From NCBI GenBank assembly GCA_003024785.1, contig PUQB01000242.1, positions 1-64,000 on the forward strand: DNA of 64,000 bases. The letters run 5' to 3'. The DNA is from Selaginella tamariscina. Lineage: Eukaryota; Streptophyta; Lycopodiopsida; Selaginellales; Selaginellaceae. Each line of letters begins with the position of its first letter. The first letter of the stretch is position 1. Position numbers and translations under genes: made by a program. Below are positions 49,883 to 59,925 of this stretch, piece by piece. The notes beneath the pieces are model-generated. The model was not told the DNA's origin and made no database searches. It saw only the letters and a program-made list of their open reading frames with translations.

Positions 49883-52791
49883 ATGGCTGCTGTCAAATTA
49901 ACCTCTGTCACATCTCATGGACAAGCAAAACAATGGAAAGTAGATTCGCTAGTCAAGCACCCGAAAGCAGGCTGCGAACCCAGATTGGACGATTCTCGAC
50001 ACATATGCCTTGTTCCATCCAATGTCACGTTCTCGGATCCAGAGGTCGTCAGTTACAACATTAATTTCGGGTGGTTTTGTCGACTTGTGGATAATGACGT
50101 TCACGTGTTCACTAATGATGTTGACCTTGGAGTTCTTCTTCAACTCAACGAAAGCCCATCTATGGAGGGGATTCATCTGGATGTCTACTTCGAAAATCTT
50201 CAGACTCATCGAGTAGGTGTATTGTCAGGAGATATTGCTTCACAATACAGAAAATCAGCAAGTGAAGCAATCTTCCCTCTTCACATTGAAGAAGAACACA
50301 GCGACATCATAATGGAGATTGAGAGGGTGGCTCGGTCTCAGGTTCTCTACAGATCACGTTCAATTTGCTTAGGGAGCTTTGGGAGCTGGAAGAGTGTACC
50401 GAGAACACTAGAACAGCTGCAGTCGGGGATCACACATGTTGATTCGGATCGCAAAAGAAAATCATCAATCGTTTTGTCAGCTGCACCTGTGGCATCTCAT
50501 GCTGCAATAAGTCACAAGGAAATGATGTTGGATGATAAGATTTATCCTTGTAGGGTTAAATATTGCAGCGTCAACCCAAACTTCAATTACAGGCCACTCA
50601 ACCAGGAACGTGTAGCTGAGCTCATGGAGAAGATGAAGGACGACAATTCTTATACCGTTCCACATAATGCTGTTTTGTGTCCATACTATGAAAGAAGGAA
50701 GGGCGCTGACAAAGTCTGGATCACAACACCAGAACAACTCATGAAGATTCAGACGGAGAATAAAAATCTATCAAGTACTACATCATTAGTGGCCAGCACA
50801 CAATAACGGCAGCCCAACGACTTCTCGATGAACACAACAAAGGAACGATGGCAACAAAACTTTCCGAGCATACCCGTGAGAAGCTGACAAAAAGATCGGC
50901 GTTTTTAGCTAAGCCGAATCTCACAATCGAGCAGTACCATAAGTTATCGGCGGAATGGGACGCTGCCGACACCAACCACTACAACAGCAAAATATGGGAG
51001 AAGTTTAAACACACGCGAGCCGTGTGGGAATCTCTTCAGCGACCACAAAGAGCTACCGCAGGGAATACACAATCTGCGGAATACCGGGTAAGCAAATTGT
51101 TTGGGCGGGATTTATCTCGCCGGTATATTAATCTGTCTTTTTCCTCAGAGAGTTGAAGAAATTGCAGCAGTTGATTTTGCCCAGGTGGGCGGGAAGGAAA
51201 CATCCTTTCTGATGATGTTGATTTCTTGCCCCGAAGATAGGATCTTTGCCAAATGGTTGGGGATTATGGAATCCTTTTCAAAAGGAACACTGAAGAAGAA
51301 GCAGACAAGTGAAGGGGAGCCCTCAGAAAAGTCTGCAAAGAAACCCAGTAAGACGCCGAAGGCTAAGTCTGTTCAATCTACAAAGGATGTAGACAACGAT
51401 TTCAAGCTCACATGGTTGAAGCCTTTAAATGGAACAACGATGGAGGAGATGGAAGTCTTGGCTGATTTGGTGATCGATGGCAAACTACAAATTAATAACA
51501 GCAGCCCAACCTCTCCTTTTCATCTCAAGGCAATGGAGTTGAAGACGGTCAGGCATTTCAAGGAGTGGTTGGGAATACACTGCCACAAACTGGGTTGGAC
51601 CTCGACTTCAACATATGAAGAGGTCAGCAAATATTTGCATGTGACGAACGATGATATGCTTGTCGAATGGGTGAACCAATCGGAAGATCTAGGCAAGAAT
51701 CTATTGCACGCCAACGCCAAAAAGGAGAACATTGGGATGACGCCTTCTCTTATGGCAGTCCTTCAGCAGCGGAGAACCGAATTGAACCTTATAAAGGAGG
51801 ATGCTACGAATCACGACAAGCCCTACAGATGTTTGTTGTTAGATTCGGAGACTTTATGGGGTAACATCACTGCTTGTAGGAAACCGTTTCAATTGTTCGT
51901 GATGGATCGGCGGGTGTCAAAAAATCTTTCGACAGATAGGGCACTAGAGGATCTGGTGGAGAAACTTAGCCGTGCAAGCATATACATAGAAGGTATTTAT
52001 TATTGAATTCATGCTTGCGCTCTTCACTGATACCTACTTTTTCAGGTATTTATTTCTTGATTCTTGCTCATGTCACCGATACTTTTGCCTTCGCCTTCGC
52101 CAAGAAGAATAGACATCGTTGGACAGGATTTTATATGAACGATGCTAATCCCAAGTGCATTGATACCGTTGTTCACTTGGTTGTTAGGAATGCGCCAAAC
52201 AATTTCAAGCTTCCAAATGACTGGCCAGGCATCTGTTTGCACTCCAACGGCCCTGAACCTCCATCCGATACACCGATAGGTATGAGTGACGTATTCGGCA
52301 ATGTACGTTATCCAAACATTACAAGTCAAGCGGCACGGAGCATCGTCAACTTGATTAGGGGTCCTGACAGTGATGCGTGGGTTTTTGACTACTGCACTAG
52401 GGGGTCCGTCTTGAAGGAGTGTTACCTTCGGCATACATGTGTGTTTGCCGTTGAAAAGGATAAGACCATGGTTGAGGACCTGAACAAGTGGATAGATTGG
52501 GTCTCAACTGAGTACCCCAACGAATCCATAAAGGCGTATTTGAGAAAGTTCCCTCCAGATAAGTGCGATAGCTCTGAAGGTGAATCTGGTTCAATCTCGG
52601 AGTCTGAGAACGAACTTCAATCAGATATTAGACCGGAAGTTATCTCGAGGAGTACAGAACATTCGCACACTCCAGGACCCATGGAAACATCAATAGAAGA
52701 TGCAGAAGATCTTGAACCATCTCACAAGCGGCTTAGACCTTCTTCGCCTCACTCAGAAGGTAATAGCGAAGAAGAATTGATAATGAATTGA
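49883..52791 (+). CDS. ParB-like domain protein with degenerate N6-methyltransferase-like C-terminus
   Basis: The likely product is about 931 residues. A non-coding first exon and an intron (about 49,715-49,770, GTAAG to TTCAG) precede the ATG at 49,883. Around residues 230-310 lies a ParB-like pattern: RPLNQERVAELMEKMKDDN, then YYIISGQHTITAAQRLLDE, where SGQHT takes the place of the G-x-H/R-R signature. The two parts are in different frames, joined across an A-run at 50,761-50,765; one missing A would explain it. GT-AG introns of 61 bp (51,088-51,148) and 53 bp (51,993-52,045) are clear. The C-terminal part resembles a beta-order adenine methyltransferase, but the catalytic motif is LLLDSETLWG (about residue 628) and motif I is WVFDYCTRGS (about residue 792), so activity is probably lost. 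The tail is acidic/serine-rich with HKRLRP. It shares this architecture with 3,415-6,561. Confidence 0.6.
51088..51148 (+). other. 61-bp intron carrying a palindrome core
   Basis: The intron starts GTAAGC and ends TTCCTCAG and joins codons in phase 0. Positions 51,104-51,121 read GGCGGGATTTATCTCGCC, two changes from the array consensus; the core is 18 of the 61 bases. Confidence 0.85.
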
Positions 52792-53084
52792 TAGAGTGAT
52801 GAATAGTTGTAAATGAGTGTAACATAAGGCATTTTTGTATATTTCTTTTATATTTGTACAGAAAATAAATTCTCAAGGATTAATGAAGCTTTTAGTTCAA
52901 ACATGGGTCACACATTAACAAGGTAAATAATATACCTTGATAATTTTAAGGTCAGCTAATTATCATTTTGCAGATGTAATGAAATAATTGAGAACATGGA
53001 TTTTCAGCATTGGCATGAGGTAAGAGAGGGGTTTGGCGACAATTTCTTGTGCCACATGTCAGAATGACAGAGTTCATGCAGGAA

Positions 53085-54225
53085 ATGGATAATAATGCAG
53101 CTCAAAACATCGTTACCATGGGGGCCACTTCATCATCATTTTTATTGGCTTCAGTTCCGAAATCAATTTCTTCAGCGCATGCAATATCTGAATCTTGTAA
53201 GGATGATGACAATTAAATGATGAAGGGATAGGCAACGAGATAGTGGCAACGGATAAATGTGAAAGGGAGCAAACAAGTGATTTGCAAAGTATTCAAGAGG
53301 CAACGCTATCTCATGTTACTCATGGCCATATTGTGTTGTTGGATGTCAATGGTGTTCTGCTTCATCGACAAAGGCCCCAGGATAGAAAAAAGAAATCAAA
53401 CAAGGAGATTTCATTCCTTGTCATGGTAAATTTCGATATGATATTATTTTTCGTCCAGGGTTGGATCGTCTCTTTCAAAAGCTTAAGGAGATGGGTGCGC
53501 TTGTGGGGATTTGGTCATGCATGCAGATTCATAACTTAACACCGCTGTTGAATTTACTTAAGAAACATTGTAGTGTTGCAGAAGAGGTGATTCGTAAAGA
53601 TTGGATTTTTGACCAGCGAATGTATAAACCTCTCGAATTTCACAATATAAGAAAGGAAAGCAAGCCATACTTCTTCAAGAATGAAAGAATAATTGGGACT
53701 CATGGGGAGATCAGTCGCTTAAGGATAACGAAGAATGCACATATCTTAGTAGTAGACGACTCTCCTCAGAAGGCTATGCTCAACCAAAACATTGCTTGTA
53801 TTCATCCAATCACTTTCGATCCATATTCTGATACCGATATCATGGATGAGCTAGTGAACTACTTGGATACGTGCCTCAGAAAGAAGAATCTCGAAAATTT
53901 TTGTGAGCAGTATCCACCGTATCATACATTTCCTGAAGCTTTTCTTTCTCGTGATATTGAATTTTATAAAATGAAGGATAGCAACCGGGCGCTTTATAAT
54001 ATTATTCTTAAGGAACGTCAGTTTTTAGATGAGCCTTTATGCAGACCTTCTCTTATCACATCTTATGTATTAACAAGGATGGCAACTCCCAATTGCATTC
54101 GTGAGAGTGTTAAGTGGTGGCAACAACATCAAGATATTGACCAAAATGATTTGATTAATCCGGAGAGTGATGATTTAGACAAAATGAAAAGATTTCTTTG
54201 TATGATAGAAAGAAAGTATTTATAA
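53085..54225 (+). CDS. FCP1-like HAD-family phosphatase
   Basis: HIVLLDVNGVLLHRQRP (about 53,324-53,375) matches the plant FCP1-type nucleophile motif, where D-x-D/N begins DxNGxL. Further on come FRPGLDRLFQKLKE (from about 53,449), GALVGIWSC, and ILVVDDSPQKA (about 53,742-53,776), the usual RPGL, WS and VDDS motifs of FCP1/NIF-like phosphatases. The C-terminal 150 residues have no motif I recognise. The nucleophile part and the RPGL part are in different frames; the change falls in the A-run GAAAAAAGAAA near 53,385-53,395. The start is uncertain: an ATG at 53,085 opens a serine-rich leader in yet another frame, and no ATG occurs in the nucleophile frame itself. It may be a captured host gene or transposon cargo. 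Confidence 0.6.
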
Positions 54226-54563
54226 AAAATTAACATGTTGATAAGAAAATGATTTCATTTGTAATTATGTTTGATAGTATTTCTTCATTATTGTAAACTA
54301 TTTTTAGAATAATATGAATATTCTAAGATATTTTAGGAATATTCCTTACTAAGTAAGGTTATTGAAGGATTAATTAATTAATTAATTAATATTTAAGGCT
54401 TAATTACATATTAATTAAATGATTAATTAATAATTAAAACTTAAGTATTAATTAGTAATTTATTTTATATTCCCATTTTCACGTATCATGCCCACTTTAG
54501 TTACAACGTGCATCATTGTAAGTTGTAAAAATCTTCATAACACTTTCTAATCTTCATTATCTA
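54226..54563. other. AT-rich spacer with possible splice acceptor
   Basis: It contains ATTAATTAATTAATTAATTA and AATATTC repeats. It ends in CTCTCTTACAG at about 54,576, a good intron acceptor, so the following transposase exon probably lacks its upstream exons. Confidence 0.5.
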
Positions 54564-56330
54564 ATGCTCTCTTACAGTGTCAGATCCATGGTGACTATAG
54601 CTTACGCAGATATGTGCCGCGAAGACAATGTTGTAGTGCTGAAGTTCTTGAACACAATACTAAAGGTTTGTAAGAAACAGGGTTTGGAGAATGTCAACTT
54701 TGCTAGTTTTATGTCGGATGAGGCTGGAGCGATATGGATAGCCTTGTGCCAAGTATTCAACAACGGAGCAAAGATGAAAGGGAGGGAAAGAAGCTGTCTG
54801 TTTCACTTTATGCAATCCGTGCGTCAGGTGACAAAGAAATGGATCGCAAAAGAACATCGCGAAGAACACATGAAGCTTGCTCGTGCTTGGCCTACAGCAC
54901 TGAATGAACAATCTAAGAAAGAACAACTAGCAATTCTTGAGTCTTTTTGGGAAGGACGAGCGTCAAACATTCGAGCTTTGAAGACATGGCTATCTTGGTG
55001 GATCAAGCATGAGGACCACATCTCCATGGTGGAACTAGGAGACATGACAGAAGAAGGACTCGCGAGCGTTCCAACTACAAACAATGCTGAAGTGATTCAT
55101 GCGAGAGCAAGATTGGCCAAAAGAGTACCACTGCTGGAGGCGACAATGTTAGACCTCACCGATGCAGTTATGCAGAGTGCGAAGGTGAAAACGGCAATAG
55201 AAGAGAGGTATACAGGGTTAGGGCCTTCGAAGGAAACTCTGTTGAAATGAGTGCAACGCAAACTCTCTGAGGGGAAAAGTGTATCTCCATCAACAATTAT
55301 CAATCTGGTGGAAGGCAAGGAACACTTGACCAGCCCGGAGTTCACGAGTACCACTAACGTTCGAATGCAAACTGTTAGGAGAATAGTCACAGGAACAGAA
55401 CAGTCTGATGCTCGACGTTCACACAAACATGATGTAGAGTACACAGAGCGGGTGGTCCAAAACAATAGGAGAAAGAGGTTAAGGTTCGAAGAGGTTTTGG
55501 AGAGAGAGATTGCTCAAACAAACTGGGCCATCAGACGAATCGGAGCATCTAGTAAGGTTAAGTGTTTGGGGATGAATCAAGAAGGAACTGCTCTGTGTGG
55601 AAAACCAATCAGTTATCCAAGTAGAGTGCCAGCACCAGGATTCTATGGAAAACGAATGTACATTGATGCCTTGGGGAATGAGGAGTATGTACAACAGATG
55701 ATGTGGTTCTGCCCAAAAGATTCAGGGTGTTTCACGCGACCAAACGGCAAAATTCTTCAGTCACAAATTCCAACACCACCAACGGTTTGGCCTATGCTCA
55801 AGGAAACGAAGCTGACAAGTGAGGAGGTCAGAGAACTACAAGATGCATGCTTTGTTCTGGAAGGTTTACAAGGGACGGCAGGAAGAGTAGATGAGGGTCA
55901 GAAGGACAAAACACCATCGCCACCACGTGGAGCTGAATCTACAACAATTCCACCTTTCGAAGGACGTATGGTCTGGACTCCAACAAAAATGTCTAAGGAA
56001 CAAAAGAAAAATTTCCACAAGGCCAAGATGTTTTTAGGTCGTGTGAGAAATGTTGAAGTGACAATTAGAGGATGGAAGGAGGCTTTCGTTGTGTTGGCAA
56101 AAAATGACTATGCAAAGGTGACTATTAATACTTATCCTACATGCAGTTGTTCTACCTTTTAGAAGAGCAAAAGTTGGAGCCCATGTGTACACATGTACTT
56201 CATCTACAGCCATGTGCTTGGCTTGAACCCAGACGTCACATATTTTCTACAAAGGCGATCGCTCAGTGAGATGGAGGTCCACCGTTTGCTAGTGAATTGC
56301 AACAGAGTTCATGACCCACCGGTGCTATAA
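54564..56330 (+). pseudogene. MULE transposase, 5'-truncated, with SWIM zinc finger
   Basis: FASFMSDEAGAIWIALCQVF followed by CLFHFMQSVRQ (54,700-54,830) matches the second catalytic Asp and the C..H element of MULE transposase domains. NNAEVIHARARL (about 55,080) fits the region after the last acidic residue. A long charged segment follows, then TCSCSTF...PCVHMYFIY (56,138-56,210), the CxC/CxH pattern of a SWIM zinc finger. The frame is open except for a TGA at 55,248 and a TAG at 56,160 inside the SWIM finger. Upstream exons, including the N-terminal zinc-binding domain and first Asp, are absent. The copy at 7,600-9,450 shares the C-terminal half. Confidence 0.75.
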
Positions 56331-56399
56331 GGATAAATGGTTTAGGGTTTAGGATAATGCTTTATTAAGCCAGTCGGCATATATTAAGCCAGTAGGCAT

Positions 56400-56534
56400 A
56401 TTAAAAAAAACTTATATATTCTAGAATATTCTTGAGAATATTCTAGAATATGCTAGAATATACATGGAATATCTGCGAATATACTAGAATAATATGAAGC
56501 CTCCCAAGCCGGAACCTCCTTTTCGCCGAGACCC
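56400..56534. repeat. MULE right terminus (copy B)
   Basis: The sequence matches 9,570-9,705 closely: TTCTAGAATATTCTTGAGAATATT, then GCCTCCCAAGCCGGAACCTCC, then the end GAGACCC. The base after it starts ATGTATTGG. I found no matching 9-mer or left terminus upstream, so the left end of this copy is lost or rearranged. Confidence 0.7.
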
Positions 56535-56600
56535 ATGTATTGGCCCTTAATTGGGGAGTACGAAACAATGTCTTGGCCCTTAATTAGGGAGTACGAAAAT
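56535..56600. repeat. 33-bp tandem duplication abutting the MULE end
   Basis: 56,535-56,567 and 56,568-56,600 are near-identical (ATGTATTGGCCCTTAATTGG versus ATGTCTTGGCCCTTAATTAG and so on). The first unit starts exactly at the transposon boundary. Confidence 0.8.
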
Positions 56601-57340
56601 TGCTCGAAGAAACACTTGTCGATTTGTTATATCGACATGAGTGATTTCTATATTTCTAAATTGTTGTCAAGCGTTATCTTAACAAATGAAGACATTGGAA
56701 TTCAGAAAAGTCACAAAACCACATTTTATCTGCTGAAGTTTAGGGTCGAGAGCGTCAGCATGGATTTCTCTGGGTTACTCAGCTTATTCGCGACCTGGCT
56801 TTCTTGTGATGACCTGGCTCAATGAACTGGCATTTAACAATCCGTGCTTCAGGCCGGGTCATCATCATAGATGCAGCAGAAGCTTTGGCGAGAGGAGTAG
56901 GTGCAGACATTGATGGGTAACCTGATTGCCATGACTAAACAGGAGAACAAAGCAGCGGTGTTCGGGCGATTTGTTTAGATTTTGGTTCAAGAAGCATGTC
57001 AATGCACCGGAGTGGAAAGCCATTGGTACATTTCAGTGAAGAGAATGCCAAAGTGTTTCTGAGGAGGCTACTGAAGAGGTATTATGATGCTACGGGCAAG
57101 GTTCCGGACAACTGGCCAGAGCAGAAAATCTATGAGGTGTGTGGTGGTTGTCCTTTGCTGCTGCAGAATTGCGTCAAGGAGATGTTTCAGACAGGCGGTC
57201 GTTTTACAGGGAATGGTGGAAGTTGAAACTGCCAGCATAGAGTTGGGATTGGTTGGTGGGGGAACAAGTTCAAGCAGTACAGGGAGTTCTTGGATGGAGT
57301 TTATGACTGGTCACTGATCACATGTGTTTTTAATTTTTGT
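56601..57340 (+). pseudogene. Unrecognised coding fragment
   Basis: An open stretch (56,996-57,226) encodes HFSEENAKVFLRRLLKRYYD and then KIYEVCGGCPLLLQNCVKEM. The GGCPLLL context resembles the lid region of some P-loop ATPases of the STAND type, but that is a weak match. The upstream frame (FRFWFKKHVNAPEWKAIGTF) is in a different phase and there is no start, so it is probably a fragment. Confidence 0.35.
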
Positions 57341-58120
57341 TTGTATTTTGCATTTAGCATTTTACAAAGGGAATCATTGTACACTTAACAATCCAAATTT
57401 CAATAAATAGATGAGGAGCCATGTTCACCGTTACGTCAAAAGCAGTTTTTCTTTATATAGTCCGAAGAACCGGCTGATCAATTTTAGTTTGGCAATGACG
57501 ATGTGAGATCTAGATTTTTTGTGCTCTACATCTAGAATCTAGATCGGCTTGTATCGGTTTTGATTGCAGTTCATGCAGAACGTCCAAATCAAGAATATTC
57601 CACTTTCCAAGCTCTGTACTAGCCAAATTTAAAAGCAGTTTCCCATACATGATTGACAAGACGTAATGAGACTTCCAGTTTCTAAGCTAAAAAACATTCT
57701 TCAAAATTTTCTAAGAGCTTGATCAACAACATAGTTCAAGAGCTTTTTTATTCGATTCATTAGGGTTGGTTTGCATTCCATGGCTCTTTTGTGTCCGCCA
57801 TCTTCACCAGGTACTTCATGTCCTTAACATAAATCATGATGGGAGAATTACATAGCTTCTCATCAAAACATGCAGGAGGTTGCATGTTGATTTGCTGATA
57901 ATGTACGGGAGTTGAAAGTCTCATGACAAATGGAACCAGGAAAGTCTTCTCAAGGACTGCCTATGATGCTAAACTGCAGAAAAATTTTGCTCCTTTCGAG
58001 GAGGTGAAGTCAGTGAATTATCACATGCTTTAAGCTCATCACTTATATCTTTAAATACTATAGATTATTATTTTCTTTAAAGACCTTTTTGCCGACAATG
58101 ATGTAACATTTTGTGCTATA
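57341..58120. other. Intergenic region, nothing recognised
   Basis: The stretch is AT-rich with no open frame of note, and I recognise no repeat or RNA gene here. Confidence 0.5.
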
Positions 58121-59745
58121 GCAGATGGAGTTTTACATCCTTACCAGCTCGCTCGAAGGCTTGAACTTTCTTCGTTTTGCGTGGCAGCAAGAGAAGCATG
58201 TCATACTTGCAGACATATGGACACCACACATACATATTGAACGTCAGAAGTTTCTTTCTTCGAGTGATATGGCTTCATTTTCTTGACGCTTGCAGGTTGT
58301 GTATACTGGAAATGCAAAGGCACGTTCCATAATCAGAGAGTTTGAATTTTATCATCCAAAGCCTAAGGACCACCAGAAGGTGAAAAAAAGGGACAAGGTT
58401 TCGAAACAAGACCGCATCAAGTTCGACGTGCTTCTAACTTCCTACGAGATGGTTACCTGCGATGCAGCTCTCTTGAAATCCATCATATGAGCATACACAA
58501 TACTCCTTGATTTACAGGTAGTTGACGAGGGACACCGATTGAAGAGCAAAGAATTTAAACTATTCCAAGCTCTACTAAATTATTCGAGCCACCACCCAGT
58601 TCTTTTGACTGGAACTCCGGTACAGGTTAGCCAGAATAACTTCGGTGTACCTGCTGCTTACCATTTTCTGTTTCCGCAGAACAATTTGATGCACTTTCTG
58701 GATGCTAGCAAGGTGATGATTCTGGTTTCATTACTAACTCTGTTTGGGCAGTTTTCGAGTCTAGAAGACTTTCAACACGAATTTAGAGACATAAATCAGG
58801 AAGAACAAGTGCGTAGGCTGCACCAGATGCTCGGTTCGCATTTGCTTCGAAGTCAGTATATATAACACTTAAGATTATGAACAGGAGTGAAGAAAGATCT
58901 CCTCAAGCAGCTGCCTCTGAAGAAGGAACTAATGCTACGTGTACAAAAGGAATATTACAAAGCAATTCTTACTCGGAATTATGAAGCACTTAGGGACCTC
59001 AGGTGTGTTTCACTTATCTGGGGAACGCTATAGTATATATGATGTGTATGTATTAATATTTAACTGTATCTAAAGATGCGTGTTTATATGTATACGACTA
59101 CTATTCGGATGCAGGTTTCTTTGAATAATGTAGTAATGGAGCTTCGAAAGCTATGCGGACATTCGTATTGAACCGGATCGCAATAACGAGAACAGGTAAC
59201 GATGTTTCCATTTGTTATATATGTGTATGTTCTATAAGCAGAATAGTTATTAGATCAGACTGTAAGAATGGAGAATATGAGAATAGTTGATGATGTCTGT
59301 ATATGTCAGTGTTCCGTACATTCTATATAGAGAGAATTTTGGACAACAGTGTATTTGCGTTTTAATATTTTATATAGATCTATATTTGAAATGTACAAGA
59401 AGAACAATGAATATGAATACACAAACGTAACAATTACATATTAACTTTGCAACGAATTGAGGCGTCTGGAAAGCTTGGTTAATCTAAAGGCGAGCGGACA
59501 CCGGGTTCTTATTTATTCACAGTTTCAACGTATGCTTGATATCCTAGAGGATTATCTCATGTCCAAGGTATCCCTTACTTCTTACTTCAGTAATGTAGCA
59601 ATGTGTGTGAGATGTATCTATATATGTATGAGTGCAAAATGGAGTGGTAGTATCACTGGAATACGCATAGACCGATTCAATGCTCCCCACTCGAACCGCT
59701 TTTGTTTTCTTCTTTCCACACGAGCTGGTGGTTTGGCGTCGTAAA
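58121..59745 (+). pseudogene. PICKLE/CHD3-like SNF2 ATPase, degraded
   Basis: Scattered exon remnants follow the order of a CHD3 helicase: LHPYQL then EGLNFLRFAWQQEKHVILAD (58,137-58,205), RIKFDVLLTSYEM (about 58,420), VVDEGHRLKSKEFKLFQ (58,519-58,570), LLTGTPVQ, NNLMHFLDA, FSSLEDFQHEFRDINQEEQV (58,752-58,810), KKELMLRVQKEYYKAILTRN, NNVVMELRKLCGH (59,125-59,163), GHRVLIYSQFQRMLDILEDY and FCFLLSTRAGGL (to 59,745). The DEMGLGKT Walker A stretch that should follow ILAD is replaced by unrelated sequence, a 4-bp duplication (CTCGCTCG, about 58,148-58,155) shifts the frame, and stops separate exons. The chromodomains and PHD finger are not present in the window. It is a pseudogene or relic of a duplicated gene. 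Confidence 0.75.
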
Positions 59746-59925
59746 TGATAACGGTGACCGCGGTTGCAAGGTTAATGAGGTGCATATGCATATACACGCA
59801 TATATAGAATTACTTTTGCAGGGACTGGAATCCTTGTGTGTGTGTGTGTGTGTGCAAACAGAAGTATTCATAGATTTCTTCGATTGAGGCAAACTGCACC
59901 ACAAAGTACCTATCTAGCGAGCAAA

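Noticed and set aside
55248..55250. TGA as selenocysteine or programmed read-through
   Set aside because: Nothing in the sequence supports it, and the gene carries a second stop and lacks its 5' part.
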